DNA from: an uncultured Nitrospirota bacterium
Lineage (GTDB): Bacteria > Nitrospinota > Nitrospinia > CAJXCL01
Direction: 5' to 3'
Assembly (NCBI GenBank): GCA_913051775.1
Contig: CAJXCL010000013.1
Span: forward strand, 1-40,271
Length of the DNA: 40,271 nt
Of the stretch, positions 7,784-15,783 are shown one piece after another (positions within the stretch are counted from its first letter, which is position 1; each line of letters opens with the position of its first letter). Below the pieces are notes generated by a model, which saw only the letters and a list, made by a program, of their open reading frames with translations, did not search any database and was not told where the DNA came from. The position numbers and the translations under genes were made by a program.

Positions 7784-8154
7784 TACTTCATATCCTCCGT
7801 TATAATTTGGGACTCTATAGAATAGTGCATGGAAAATTTAAAATCAAGAAAAATGACGAAACTCATATTTTGATTAGCGATTGCGAACCTAACTATCATT
7901 GATAACTTTTTTTAGTTCAGCAAGATGCTCAATATCTCCTTTCCAAAGAATAATTTTGTCTAAATTGATCATCCAAATAAATCCATAATAAACCTCAAAT
8001 TGACAAAATGAGCTAACCATAATCCTTACAATCATTATGAAACTGACCAGCCTGAGAACCAGAAAGTTTTAACTTTAAACTGATCGTTGTGGTATATCGT
8101 GTTACTTCTTGTCCCGTGGATTATTCCACTGGGGAGCAACTTTTCAATTTTCAG
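7784..8154. other. 371-bp intergenic region between moaE and mqnA
   Basis: AT-rich. It holds one small open frame on the minus strand (7889-8035) and otherwise nothing I can identify. The mqnA stop lies at its far edge, so any transcript from mqnA to moaE would run through it. Confidence 0.5.
7889..8035 (-). CDS. Possible small protein or gene remnant (48 aa)
   Basis: Open frame from ATG 8035 to TAG 7889. The second half (NLDKIILWKGDIEHLAELKKV) has protein-like, amphipathic composition, while no start ribosome site is seen. I do not recognise a family. It may be the tail of a decayed gene. Confidence 0.25.
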   Translation of the reverse strand: MIVRIMVSSFCQFEVYYGFIWMINLDKIILWKGDIEHLAELKKVINDS

Positions 8155-8958
8155 CTAGTTATCGTCACCAATAAAATTCAGTTTCGGTTTTGACTTAATA
8201 AACCCATGACTGAATGCTAATGAAAAAAATTCTTTAAGCCCTTCCTGCTCTGCATTCCCAAGGGTATAACGAATCTTGTATTTCAGATAATCCGCGCATT
8301 TTTCTTTTGTGATTCCTAATGTTCGCGCTTCATCTTTGCTTATCTGTTCAATTGAAGCTAATCCCTCGTCACGTGATTTTAAAATCGTCTTTATGATGTT
8401 TTGATCTAACTCTACTTCTTTTCTAACACATAAAAGAGCGTGAACAAATGGTTTGCCGGTGAGTTGAAACCACTCCTGGCTGAGATCATGAATAATTTTT
8501 CCAGTTCTTTCAAATGAAAATGTATTGTCCCCTATAATCAAAGCAGCGTCATTTGTGGACAGCATTTTTTCATAATCCGGTTCTGTGTGACTAAAAAAGG
8601 GGAGTCTATTAAATTTTTCTTTAAATAGAACTTTTAATAATACGATAGAGGAAAGGGATCGATTATCTGCCGCTACTGTTTTTATATCTTCCATTTTTGT
8701 TTTACTGGTCAACAACACCGTATTAACAGCTCCAAGGGAAGAAATTGAAATATTATTTACAAGGAGATAATCAGAATTTTTCGCGTATTCAATGGAAGGC
8801 ACAAATGATAAATCCAGCTTTTTCCGCCTTAGCAATGACGCCAGAACGGCAGGAGATTCCTGTATGATTTCCAGATTACGTATATTTTTCTCAATAAGGG
8901 GAATCAGAATCGGTTTCGAGTTCAGGAAATTGTGGCATCCAAATTTAATTTTTTTCAT
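8155..8958 (-). CDS. mqnA: MqnA-family chorismate dehydratase
   Basis: 267 aa. MqnA dehydrates chorismate to 3-[(1-carboxyvinyl)oxy]benzoate, the entry to the futalosine route to menaquinone. The family pattern is visible: HNFLNSKPI at 9-17, FVPSIEYAKNSDY, SSLGAVNTVLL, DNRSLSS and ALIIGDNTF. It has the two-lobe periplasmic-binding-protein fold without a signal peptide, hence cytoplasmic. Its neighbours in the window make chorismate (aroDE, aroA, aroK). MqnD belongs to a related fold, but the LNSKP and GD motifs fit MqnA better. Start ATG 8958 has no strong ribosome site. Confidence 0.85.
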   Translation of the reverse strand: MKKIKFGCHNFLNSKPILIPLIEKNIRNLEIIQESPAVLASLLRRKKLDLSFVPSIEYAKNSDYLLVNNISISSLGAVNTVLLTSKTKMEDIKTVAADNRSLSSIVLLKVLFKEKFNRLPFFSHTEPDYEKMLSTNDAALIIGDNTFSFERTGKIIHDLSQEWFQLTGKPFVHALLCVRKEVELDQNIIKTILKSRDEGLASIEQISKDEARTLGITKEKCADYLKYKIRYTLGNAEQEGLKEFFSLAFSHGFIKSKPKLNFIGDDN

Positions 8959-9057
8959 GGTATATATTATTACACGATAATGCCTTATTTATTAGAAGTT
9001 TTTATCTCTTTAAAAACGAAGAGTGCGCAGTGCAGTTTTTCAGCAAAAAAAAATATT

Positions 9058-9259
9058 TATAACCGCGAAGCGCACGAAGATCAAGAAGAAAAAGTGATGA
9101 TTATAAAACAAATCTTTTAATGCCTTTGTTTAAGGTCTTTAGAATAAAGTTAATTAATAATCCCACTTTTAAATTTGAGAGTTTCAAATATGTTAATATC
9201 TGAGCTTTATGAATTTAATTTTAGGCTTCTTCGTGATATTCGTGTTCTTCGTGGTTATA
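9058..9259. repeat. 30-bp imperfect inverted repeats bracketing a gene relic
   Basis: The left arm (9058-9087, beginning TATAACCGCGAAG) and the reverse complement of the right arm (9230-9259, ending CTTCGTGGTTATA) match at 25 of 30 positions. Between them lies the GxxExxY relic, so the pair may mark the edges of a mobile or repeat unit. Confidence 0.5.
9101..9205 (-). pseudogene. C-terminal fragment of a GxxExxY-family protein
   Basis: Reading from 9205 down to the TAA at 9101-9103 gives AQILTYLKLSNLKVGLLINF followed by NKGIKRFVL. This is the typical C terminus of GxxExxY proteins, a family of short proteins of unclear role that recur in repeat-rich genomes. The N-terminal part with the GxxExxY motif is missing, so this is a remnant. 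The call rests on memory of the family consensus. Confidence 0.65.
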
Positions 9260-9284
9260 CATTAATTATTTAAAAAAATTATCC

Positions 9285-9361
9285 ACAAAATCCTTGCTAA
9301 AATGGGACACCACGTGGGGTATCCCACTCTAGAAACAAAACTTTACAAATTTGCAGTGCAG
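9285..9361 (+). repeat. Dispersed repeat, copy 1 (77 bp)
   Basis: It aligns without gaps to 33692-33768 at about 61 of 77 positions; the shared core includes TGCTAAAATGG and GTATCCCACT. Both copies lie upstream of plus-strand genes (aroDE and the NCS2 permease). Function unknown. Confidence 0.6.
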
Positions 9362-9431
9362 GTTTGTAATCCTAAATCTTTATTTGCTACAATAAGAACT
9401 TAAGTAATTTATGGAGGGTTAACATTAATAG

Positions 9432-10892
9432 ATGATTTGTGTTCCTATTACATCAAAAACTGTCAGCGAGGCAATATATAACATTAAAAAAGCTGAAAAT
9501 GTGGCGGATATTATTGAGCTGCGTGCTGACTATTTAAAAAATCCGGATTTGAAAGTTCTTTTGAACTCCACTCAAAAGCCGGTTATTGTAACCTGCCGGA
9601 AAAAATATGAAGGGGGACTATATGACGGAGACGAGAAGGGGAGGGTAGATATTCTTCTCAATGCGATTGCCGCAGGAGCCGATTATGTTGATATTGAACT
9701 ATCCACGCCAGAACCTTTACTTGAGGATATTAAAAAGAAACAAGCTGAAACCCGTTTAATCCTTTCTTATCACAATTTTAAACAAGTTCCTGAAGACCTT
9801 CAGACAATATTTGACAGGATGCTTCAAAAAGGGTGTGAGATTATCAAAATAGCTGTGATGGCCAACTCTATAGAGGATAATTTAAAAATCTTTGACATTA
9901 TTGAACAGGCAAAAAATAAAAAAATCAATATTATTGCCTTTTGTATGGGAGAGTATGGAGAAATCAGCAGAATATTATCGCCCATCTTTGGCAGTTATTT
10001 GACGTTTGGTTCATTAAGCAGGGGAAAGGAGTCTGCTCCCGGCCAGATCCCGGCTGATATTTTAAAAAATATTTACCGCGTTAATGAGCTGAACAGCAAT
10101 GTAAATATTTACGGCCTCATAGGTAATCCTGTGAAGGAAAGTATGGGATATCTTATTCATAACAGGTCATTTGTGAATAAAGAGCTTAATAATATTTACC
10201 TGGCTTTCCTTGTTAATGCTCTTCCTTCGTTTGTCAGCTGTTACAGGAAGTATTTTAAAGGGATGAGTGTAACCATGCCGTTCAAAGAACAGGTGATTCC
10301 CCTGTTGGATGAGATTGATGGAACGGCAAAGAAAATAGGCGCAGTTAATACATTGCAAATAAGAGACGGAAAACTATTCGGCTGCAATACGGATTGTTCG
10401 GGGGCGGTAAAAGCGTTGGAGGAAAGGATTGAATTAAAAGGAAAAAATGTTTTTATGATAGGGGCGGGAGGCGCTGCTAGGGCAATAGGATTTGGGATAA
10501 TGGAAAAAGGGGCCGGTGTTTACATATTTGATGTGGATACTCTTAAAGCAGATTCTTTGGCAGGAGACCTGGGATGCCAGACAACATCTGTAGAATCCAT
10601 AGGTTCTAATTTTGAAATCTTGATTAACTGCTCTCCCGTAGGCATGCAGCCCAACGTAGATCAGACACCTTTTTCAAAGGAAAGATTAAAAAAAGGAATG
10701 GTTGTTTTTGATGCGGTTTATAATCCGCTCAAAACGCGGCTTTTACGAGAGGCAGAAGAGATAGGCTGCATCACAATACCTGGAATAGATCTTTTTGTAA
10801 ATCAGGCTGTGGATCAGTTTGAACTTTGGACAGGTGAGAAGGCGCCGAAGGACCTTATGAGGGAAATTGTGATTGAACGGCTTAGTAGTTAG
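9432..10892 (+). CDS. aroDE: Bifunctional 3-dehydroquinate dehydratase / shikimate dehydrogenase
   Basis: 486 aa, a fusion known from Planctomycetes, Chlamydiae and plants. Residues 1-220 are type I dehydroquinase: E29 (IIELRADYL), H114 (SYHNF) and Schiff-base K139 (IIKIA). Residues 225-486 are shikimate dehydrogenase: IGNPV (230-234), K285 (TMPFK), GAVNT, D321 (CNTD) and NADP loop GAGGAAR (344-350). In the substrate loop the usual HSxSP reads ESMGY, so the second shikimate-binding Ser is Gly239. GGAGG at 9413-9417 is rather far (14 nt) from the ATG. Together they perform two consecutive steps of the shikimate pathway. aroA and aroK follow on the same strand. Confidence 0.95.
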   Translation: MICVPITSKTVSEAIYNIKKAENVADIIELRADYLKNPDLKVLLNSTQKPVIVTCRKKYEGGLYDGDEKGRVDILLNAIAAGADYVDIELSTPEPLLEDIKKKQAETRLILSYHNFKQVPEDLQTIFDRMLQKGCEIIKIAVMANSIEDNLKIFDIIEQAKNKKINIIAFCMGEYGEISRILSPIFGSYLTFGSLSRGKESAPGQIPADILKNIYRVNELNSNVNIYGLIGNPVKESMGYLIHNRSFVNKELNNIYLAFLVNALPSFVSCYRKYFKGMSVTMPFKEQVIPLLDEIDGTAKKIGAVNTLQIRDGKLFGCNTDCSGAVKALEERIELKGKNVFMIGAGGAARAIGFGIMEKGAGVYIFDVDTLKADSLAGDLGCQTTSVESIGSNFEILINCSPVGMQPNVDQTPFSKERLKKGMVVFDAVYNPLKTRLLREAEEIGCITIPGIDLFVNQAVDQFELWTGEKAPKDLMREIVIERLSS

Positions 10893-11129
10893 TTTATAGT
10901 TACTTGTTATTAGTTATTGGTAACTTGTGTGGGTGCCATGGATTAACCCTGTGGAGTTCACTTTTATTTAATCTACAGGTACAAATCTACTTTTTTGTAA
11001 ATTGAGCTTATTATGGAATAACAATAATTATAATCTACAAAGCAGGCTTGTTTGTCCTTGTTTCAGATTGGGGCTTGCGGCTCTATACTGTTACCTATTA
11101 ATTAATAAATTTTAACCACTGCCTTCATT

Positions 11130-12389
11130 ATGATTGAGATTAAACCCATTTCGAAACTTGATGCTGTTCTAACTGTTCCTTCATCAAAAAGCTATTCTAA
11201 CCGTGCTTTGCTGATTGCTGCTCTTGCTGACGGGGAAAGTCACATATACAACTGCCTCAAATGCGAAGATACACGCTACATGATAAGTGCATTAAATAGT
11301 CATAATATCAATATAGTAGAAGATAAAACTAAAGTAACAGTTCATGGGTGTAACGGTTTTCCCGGAACTTCTGGAAAAAATATTTTTGTTGGAAACGCCG
11401 GAACAACGATGAGGTTTTTGTGTTCTTTCGCGGCTCTTTGTCTGGGTGAAACTATAATCGATGGAAGCTGGAGGATGCGACAGCGGCCTTTAAACGACCT
11501 TATTGATGGGCTATCTCCGTTAGGTGTTGAAATAATTTCTCAAAATGAAAACGGGTGTCCGCCTGTAAAAATTAAAGGTGGAGGTATTGATGGAGGAGAA
11601 ACCGAGATGAATGGAGATAAAAGCAGCCAGTATTTTACCTCAATCCTGATGTCTTCACCTTACGCAAAAAAAGACGTATTAATTAAAGTAAATGGGGAAT
11701 TGACTTCCAGGCCATATATAGATTTAACTATTGACCTTATGAGGATATTTGGAGTAAATGTTGAAAACAATTCCTACTCGTCTTTTTTTATTAAATCAGG
11801 GAATGGTTATAAAGCGAGAGAATATACGATAGAGTCGGACATGACCAGTGCGACTTACTTTTTTGCGGCAGCAGCTATTACAGGAGGAAAAGTCAAGGTC
11901 AAAAACATAAATATATCTACTATGCAGGGAGATATTAAGTTTGTAGATATTCTAAAAAAAATGGGTTGTATTGTTCTTAAAGGAGAAAATTTTATAGAAG
12001 TCGAAGGAGGCGGTTTAACAGGGATCAATGTGAATATGAACGAGATGCCGGATGCTGTCCAGACTTTAGCTGTAACTTCACTTTTTGCCAAGGGGGAAAC
12101 GCGGATTACAGGAGTATCAAACCTGAGAATTAAGGAAACTGACCGCATAAAGGCTCTTGCAACAGAATTGTCTAGACTCGGAGCACAGGTCAGGGAATTG
12201 GATGATGGATTAGTTATTATACCCGGTAAAATGCAGGCCGCTGAAATTGTAACTTATGATGATCACCGTATGGCCATGAGCTTTTCCCTGGCAGGACTAA
12301 AAATTCACGGCATCAGGATTAAAAACCCGGGCTGTGTAAATAAATCTTTCCCTGATTTTTTTAAAAAGTTAGAATCATTAGTTTCTTAA
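11130..12389 (+). CDS. aroA: 3-phosphoshikimate 1-carboxyvinyltransferase (EPSP synthase)
   Basis: 419 aa. Joins shikimate 3-phosphate and PEP to form EPSP. Visible: PSSKSYSNRALL (K20, S21, R25), the PEP/glyphosate loop GNAGTTMRF (88-96), RQRP (R119), catalytic D308 (EMPDAV), E336 (KETDRI) and R380 (DDHRMAM). All key residues are present. The loop reads GTTMRF where the common class I enzyme has GTAMRP, so sensitivity to the inhibitor cannot be predicted simply. It lies 237 bp after aroDE and 111 bp before aroK, same strand, perhaps with its own promoter. Confidence 0.95.
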   Translation: MIEIKPISKLDAVLTVPSSKSYSNRALLIAALADGESHIYNCLKCEDTRYMISALNSHNINIVEDKTKVTVHGCNGFPGTSGKNIFVGNAGTTMRFLCSFAALCLGETIIDGSWRMRQRPLNDLIDGLSPLGVEIISQNENGCPPVKIKGGGIDGGETEMNGDKSSQYFTSILMSSPYAKKDVLIKVNGELTSRPYIDLTIDLMRIFGVNVENNSYSSFFIKSGNGYKAREYTIESDMTSATYFFAAAAITGGKVKVKNINISTMQGDIKFVDILKKMGCIVLKGENFIEVEGGGLTGINVNMNEMPDAVQTLAVTSLFAKGETRITGVSNLRIKETDRIKALATELSRLGAQVRELDDGLVIIPGKMQAAEIVTYDDHRMAMSFSLAGLKIHGIRIKNPGCVNKSFPDFFKKLESLVS

Positions 12390-12500
12390 TAAAACAAGAT
12401 AAACATGGTTAGGGTGCAGTAGACAGTCTACGGTTTTTTCTGACAACTGTCCCCTGACACCTGATAACTAAAATATTTTATAAAAAATTTTTTTAAAATT

Positions 12501-13001
12501 ATGAACATTGTGCTGATTGGATATAGAGGAACAGGGAAAAGCACCATAGGTAAAGTGCTGGCTAAAAAGTTAAACAGGCTTTTAATTTCTATGGATGAGC
12601 TAATAGTAAAAAAAGCTGGTATGAGCATCCCTGAAATTGTGAAAAAGCACGGATGGGATAATTTTAGAGACCTGGAGTCAGAAGTGGTCAAAGAAATATC
12701 AAATATAAACAGTTGTATAATAGATTGTGGCGGCGGGGTAATCCTGCGGGATGAAAACGTAAAAAACCTGAAACAAAATGGAAAGTGTTTTTTGTTAAAA
12801 GCGGATATTGATACTACTATTTCTAGAATTCAGGGAGATGCTAACCGTCCGGCTTTAAAAGAAGGGATGAGCTTCAGAGAAGAGCAGGAAAAGGTTTTAA
12901 AAGAAAGGGAAGCAAAGTATAAAGCCTCAGCAGATGTAGAGATAGATACTTCAGTGCTGTCAGTCGACAAAGCTGTAGAAAAAATTCTGGAATATATTTA
13001 G
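12501..13001 (+). CDS. aroK: Shikimate kinase
   Basis: 166 aa, typical length. Walker A is GYRGTGKST (7-15); D32 (MDEL), R56 (FRDLE) and GGG (77-79) form the shikimate site, and the lid has R116 (NRPAL). Phosphorylates shikimate with ATP, between the steps of AroDE and AroA. The gene order aroDE-aroA-aroK keeps the late shikimate pathway together. A weak CAAGTA-TACTTG hairpin lies after the stop. Confidence 0.95.
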   Translation: MNIVLIGYRGTGKSTIGKVLAKKLNRLLISMDELIVKKAGMSIPEIVKKHGWDNFRDLESEVVKEISNINSCIIDCGGGVILRDENVKNLKQNGKCFLLKADIDTTISRIQGDANRPALKEGMSFREEQEKVLKEREAKYKASADVEIDTSVLSVDKAVEKILEYI

Positions 13002-13090
13002 CAGGTCGTCGTCCAACTCAAGTAGTTTTACTTGCCTTCAAAAAATTTTTACAAAATGTTAATTTAGGCAACAGTCAGTTAACATTTAAC

Positions 13091-14158
13091 TCATTCCTGA
13101 AGAAAAATAGTTGACTCTTTGTATCTCTCGACCCCTCTTTTCAAAAACACATTTAATACTGCAGCAATCGGCACTGCAAGCAATATCCCTATAAATCCAA
13201 AAAACCGTCCTCCCGCAAGAATAGCGAGCATAATAACAACCGGGTGCAGCCCGATTTTATCCCCGACAATGCGCGGTGTAATGAACATTCCTTCCATTGC
13301 CTGGGCGATCCCGAACACCAAAAGCACGCCCAGCAGATGAGCCACGTCATGAAATTGTAAAACAGTCAGAAGAATTGCCGGAATCAATCCAACCAATAAG
13401 CCTAAATAAGGGACTATATTAGCCAAACCCGCTACAATACCTATAACTATGCTCATTGGTGTACCTATAATTGACAAACCTATACTATAAAAAACAGCCA
13501 GAATGATAGCCACGGTTAACTGTCCCCTGATAAAACCACCTAAAACTTCATTGGTTTCCTGTTTCAGCTCAAAAACAGTTTCCTTATATCTTGTCGGGAT
13601 AAGAGCCTTAATTTTTTCTTTAATAGGGTCTATGTCTTTTAAAAAATAAAAACATGAGATAGGAATAATAATCAGGTTAATCATGGTAATGATGAAATTT
13701 AACATGCCGGAAAAACCAGACCACAATAAAGAAGATGTGGAAGCTAAAAGTTTTGGAGGTATATTGCCGAGTTTCTCAGTCAGGTTACTGATAACTTCTT
13801 TAATTCGAGCTGGATCTTCTTTAATTACATTCTCGAAAATGGGTGAAAACCATTGGTGAATAGTTACTGTGTAGTCCGGCATATTGCCGGCAAGTCTTTC
13901 TACCTGCAGTTTTATAGCGGGAAAGACAATCATCCCTGTTAACGTAAGTATAATTAAAATGAATAAAAGAAAAAAAACAATTGCCATAGTTCTGGGTAAT
14001 TTCCATTCTTCTAGCTTGTCAACAAGAGGATCCAGGGCATAGGCAATCATAAAGGCTATAACAAAAGGAGCTAAAATCTGACGCGTTGCATAAAGAATAA
14101 TGCAAATAGCAATTATTCCGATGATATAAAAGTAGTTTTTACTGTCGCTTGATTGCAT
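13091..14158 (-). CDS. AI-2E/PerM family membrane protein
   Basis: 355 aa with about eight membrane helices: two or three in the first 85 residues, an extra-membrane region at about 85-145 (ERLAGNMPDYTVTIHQW), then hydrophobic segments to the end. The family features PRTMAIVFFLL, ELKQETNEVLGGFIRGQL and GLLVGLIPAILLTVLQF are clear. Relatives include autoinducer-2 exporter TqsA and sodium/proton antiporters, so substrate cannot be assigned. It is convergent with aroK (90 bp apart). Confidence 0.85.
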   Translation of the reverse strand: MQSSDSKNYFYIIGIIAICIILYATRQILAPFVIAFMIAYALDPLVDKLEEWKLPRTMAIVFFLLFILIILTLTGMIVFPAIKLQVERLAGNMPDYTVTIHQWFSPIFENVIKEDPARIKEVISNLTEKLGNIPPKLLASTSSLLWSGFSGMLNFIITMINLIIIPISCFYFLKDIDPIKEKIKALIPTRYKETVFELKQETNEVLGGFIRGQLTVAIILAVFYSIGLSIIGTPMSIVIGIVAGLANIVPYLGLLVGLIPAILLTVLQFHDVAHLLGVLLVFGIAQAMEGMFITPRIVGDKIGLHPVVIMLAILAGGRFFGFIGILLAVPIAAVLNVFLKRGVERYKESTIFLQE

Positions 14159-14281
14159 AAATCTATTTTATTTTTGGATTGAGCATTAGGCTCTTTTTGA
14201 CAACCTCTGCGCTTAGCCCCGCTTGGTGTGGTTTAGTGCTTTAGGATGTCCGAAAACTGTCATTCCGGGCTTAATTGAGTA

Positions 14282-15199
14282 CTATGGATTCTCATCTTTA
14301 TCTATAATGTTGGCTATAAAACTGGTATAAATTTTTTTTCCTGCAGCCATAAACGCGTTAAGTTCCCCTACTTCCTTGTTAGCATTTGCTATTGTTACAA
14401 ATTCGCTTCTTGCCCCCAAAATTTTCCCGGTTTTAGTTTGATAAGCTTTAAGGCTTATGTTTGCCTGATAGTAGCGTAGATTAGGATTTTCAGGGTCACT
14501 TCCTTTTTCTCTCGCCACGGCATTGCCTGTTATTACAATTTGTGCACTGCTCAGTAAACCGGCCTGAATAGCAGCCTGGATATCCCCTTTTATTGATTTT
14601 TGTATAAGGACTACATCTACCTTATCCATTAAGGTATCTCGATCAACAACGCTTGAACCTTCTGATTCAATTTTTTGAACCAAGAACATTTCTGACATGG
14701 GAATGTACTTCCAGAAATCATCTTCATTAGAAGAAAACAATCCGCGCTCTCTTATAATAATCAACACTTTCTGTCGCGTATCAAGGTTATTCTTTAAAGT
14801 ATCTTGTGAGGCGAGCAGGGACTTAATGTAGTTGGGATAGAGAATTATTTTTAACGTAACAGAATAAATATTATATTCTTCATCAAATGATTCAGAAAGA
14901 AAACTGTAACTATGAATATAATCTTCACTATTAGAATAGATACTACTTACCCAAGCATAATTATTTAGCAGCACTTCCGGGGACAGTATTGATTCCACAG
15001 TTTTTTCTACGGCTCTTCTTATGGCATCTTTTGTAGCGCTTTCTTTTGCCGCTGCCCGGTTATTGTCAACAACCTCTGCGAACCCGTCCATTTCAAGAGT
15101 GTCCAGAAAAGAATCTTCCTGCGCTTGCACAGAAGTTATTTTGCCAGAAGAGAGCAGTATTGCAGCTAAAAATACAGTTATTCTACACAAATAATTCAT
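14282..15199 (-). CDS. Secreted protein with FlgT/LPP20-like N-terminal region
   Basis: 305 aa from ATG 15199. A signal peptide is evident (MNYLCRITVFLAAILL... ending near VQAQ). The mature N terminus (GFAEVVDNNRAAAKESATKDAIRRAV) has the pattern of FlgT-N/LPP20-type domains, where an Ala-rich helix follows a beta strand. Further on, VLIIIRERG and AQIVITGNAVAREKGSD suggest the FlgT middle domain, which is TolB-like. An upstream TTG at 15238 would add 13 residues before the signal peptide and is less likely. In flagellated bacteria FlgT stabilises the motor; here no flagellar genes are near, so the function is open. Confidence 0.6.
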   Translation of the reverse strand: MNYLCRITVFLAAILLSSGKITSVQAQEDSFLDTLEMDGFAEVVDNNRAAAKESATKDAIRRAVEKTVESILSPEVLLNNYAWVSSIYSNSEDYIHSYSFLSESFDEEYNIYSVTLKIILYPNYIKSLLASQDTLKNNLDTRQKVLIIIRERGLFSSNEDDFWKYIPMSEMFLVQKIESEGSSVVDRDTLMDKVDVVLIQKSIKGDIQAAIQAGLLSSAQIVITGNAVAREKGSDPENPNLRYYQANISLKAYQTKTGKILGARSEFVTIANANKEVGELNAFMAAGKKIYTSFIANIIDKDENP

Positions 15200-15379
15200 T
15201 GTTTTATCCAAGTATAGATGACTTTTCCTTATTTGCAAAAAAATAATTTATCCGTTACTTGTTATTACTCCCGAAGTTCTGCCTGTCACTCTGAGTTCAT
15301 TCAACTAAGTTAAGCTCAGCTTTGGAAGCTAAGGACAGGCTTTCTTGAAGCGTCTATCGCTTTTATTATTGTGTGTAAA

Positions 15380-15408
15380 ATTCCCCTTTTGAGAGGGAAT
15401 CAAGGGGG
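15380..15408. repeat. Short palindromic repeat ATTCCC...GGGAAT
   Basis: ATTCCC (15380-15385) pairs with GGGAAT (15395-15400) and is followed by a GGGGG run. This resembles the 'ATTCCCCTTTTGAGAGGG' type of intergenic repeat seen in many environmental genomes. Confidence 0.4.
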
Positions 15409-15592
15409 TGTATAAAATCAATACTGATTGCTGAAAGCTGACCGCTATTCGCTTCATTATTCCCATTCCAGTCCTTTAATGTCTAAAAAAAACAGAAATG
15501 GTTTGATAATCGCTAATCAAAAAATTGTTGCCCAAATGAATTATGTGAAAAACATGCTTCTGCAGATTAAGCATGAGAATGATATTTGTCGC

Positions 15593-15634
15593 CCTGAGCC
15601 CTTCGATAAACTCAGGACAGGTTTTGTCGAAGGG
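15593..15634. repeat. PEPFDKLRT-type palindromic repeat
   Basis: Two interlocked inverted repeats: CCTGAG (15593-15598) with CTCAGG (15611-15616), and CCCTTCGA (15599-15606) with TCGAAGGG (15627-15634). When translated it gives the familiar spurious peptide PEPFDKLRTG. It is a widespread REP-like element. Confidence 0.75.
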
Positions 15635-15783
15635 TATTAGAATTTATGAAACTGCTTTGGGCGATAGCCCATCGAGTCGCGATACCAATTCCTTTAATTT
15701 CCTTTTACCTCCTTTATTTTGGATCTCTATCCTGCTATTCTGCCTTAATAGACTTTTCAACATAGATGTAGAGCATAATAAAA

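Larger units (their letters stand above)
8959..9431. other. 473-bp divergent intergenic region with relics and a dispersed repeat
   Basis: Between mqnA and aroDE. Contents: an inverted repeat pair (9058-9087 and 9230-9259) around a GxxExxY relic (9101-9205), then a 77-bp unit (9285-9361) with a second copy at 33692-33768. GGAGG before aroDE lies at 9413-9417. Confidence 0.6.
15239..15783. other. 545-bp gap filled with short palindromic repeats
   Basis: It holds a diverged repeat with CTGAG...CTCAG arms (about 15290-15330), an ATTCCC...GGGAAT unit followed by GGGGG (15380-15408) and a clear PEPFDKLRT-type element (15593-15634). Open frames here are generated by the repeats. No supported gene. 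Confidence 0.55.
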
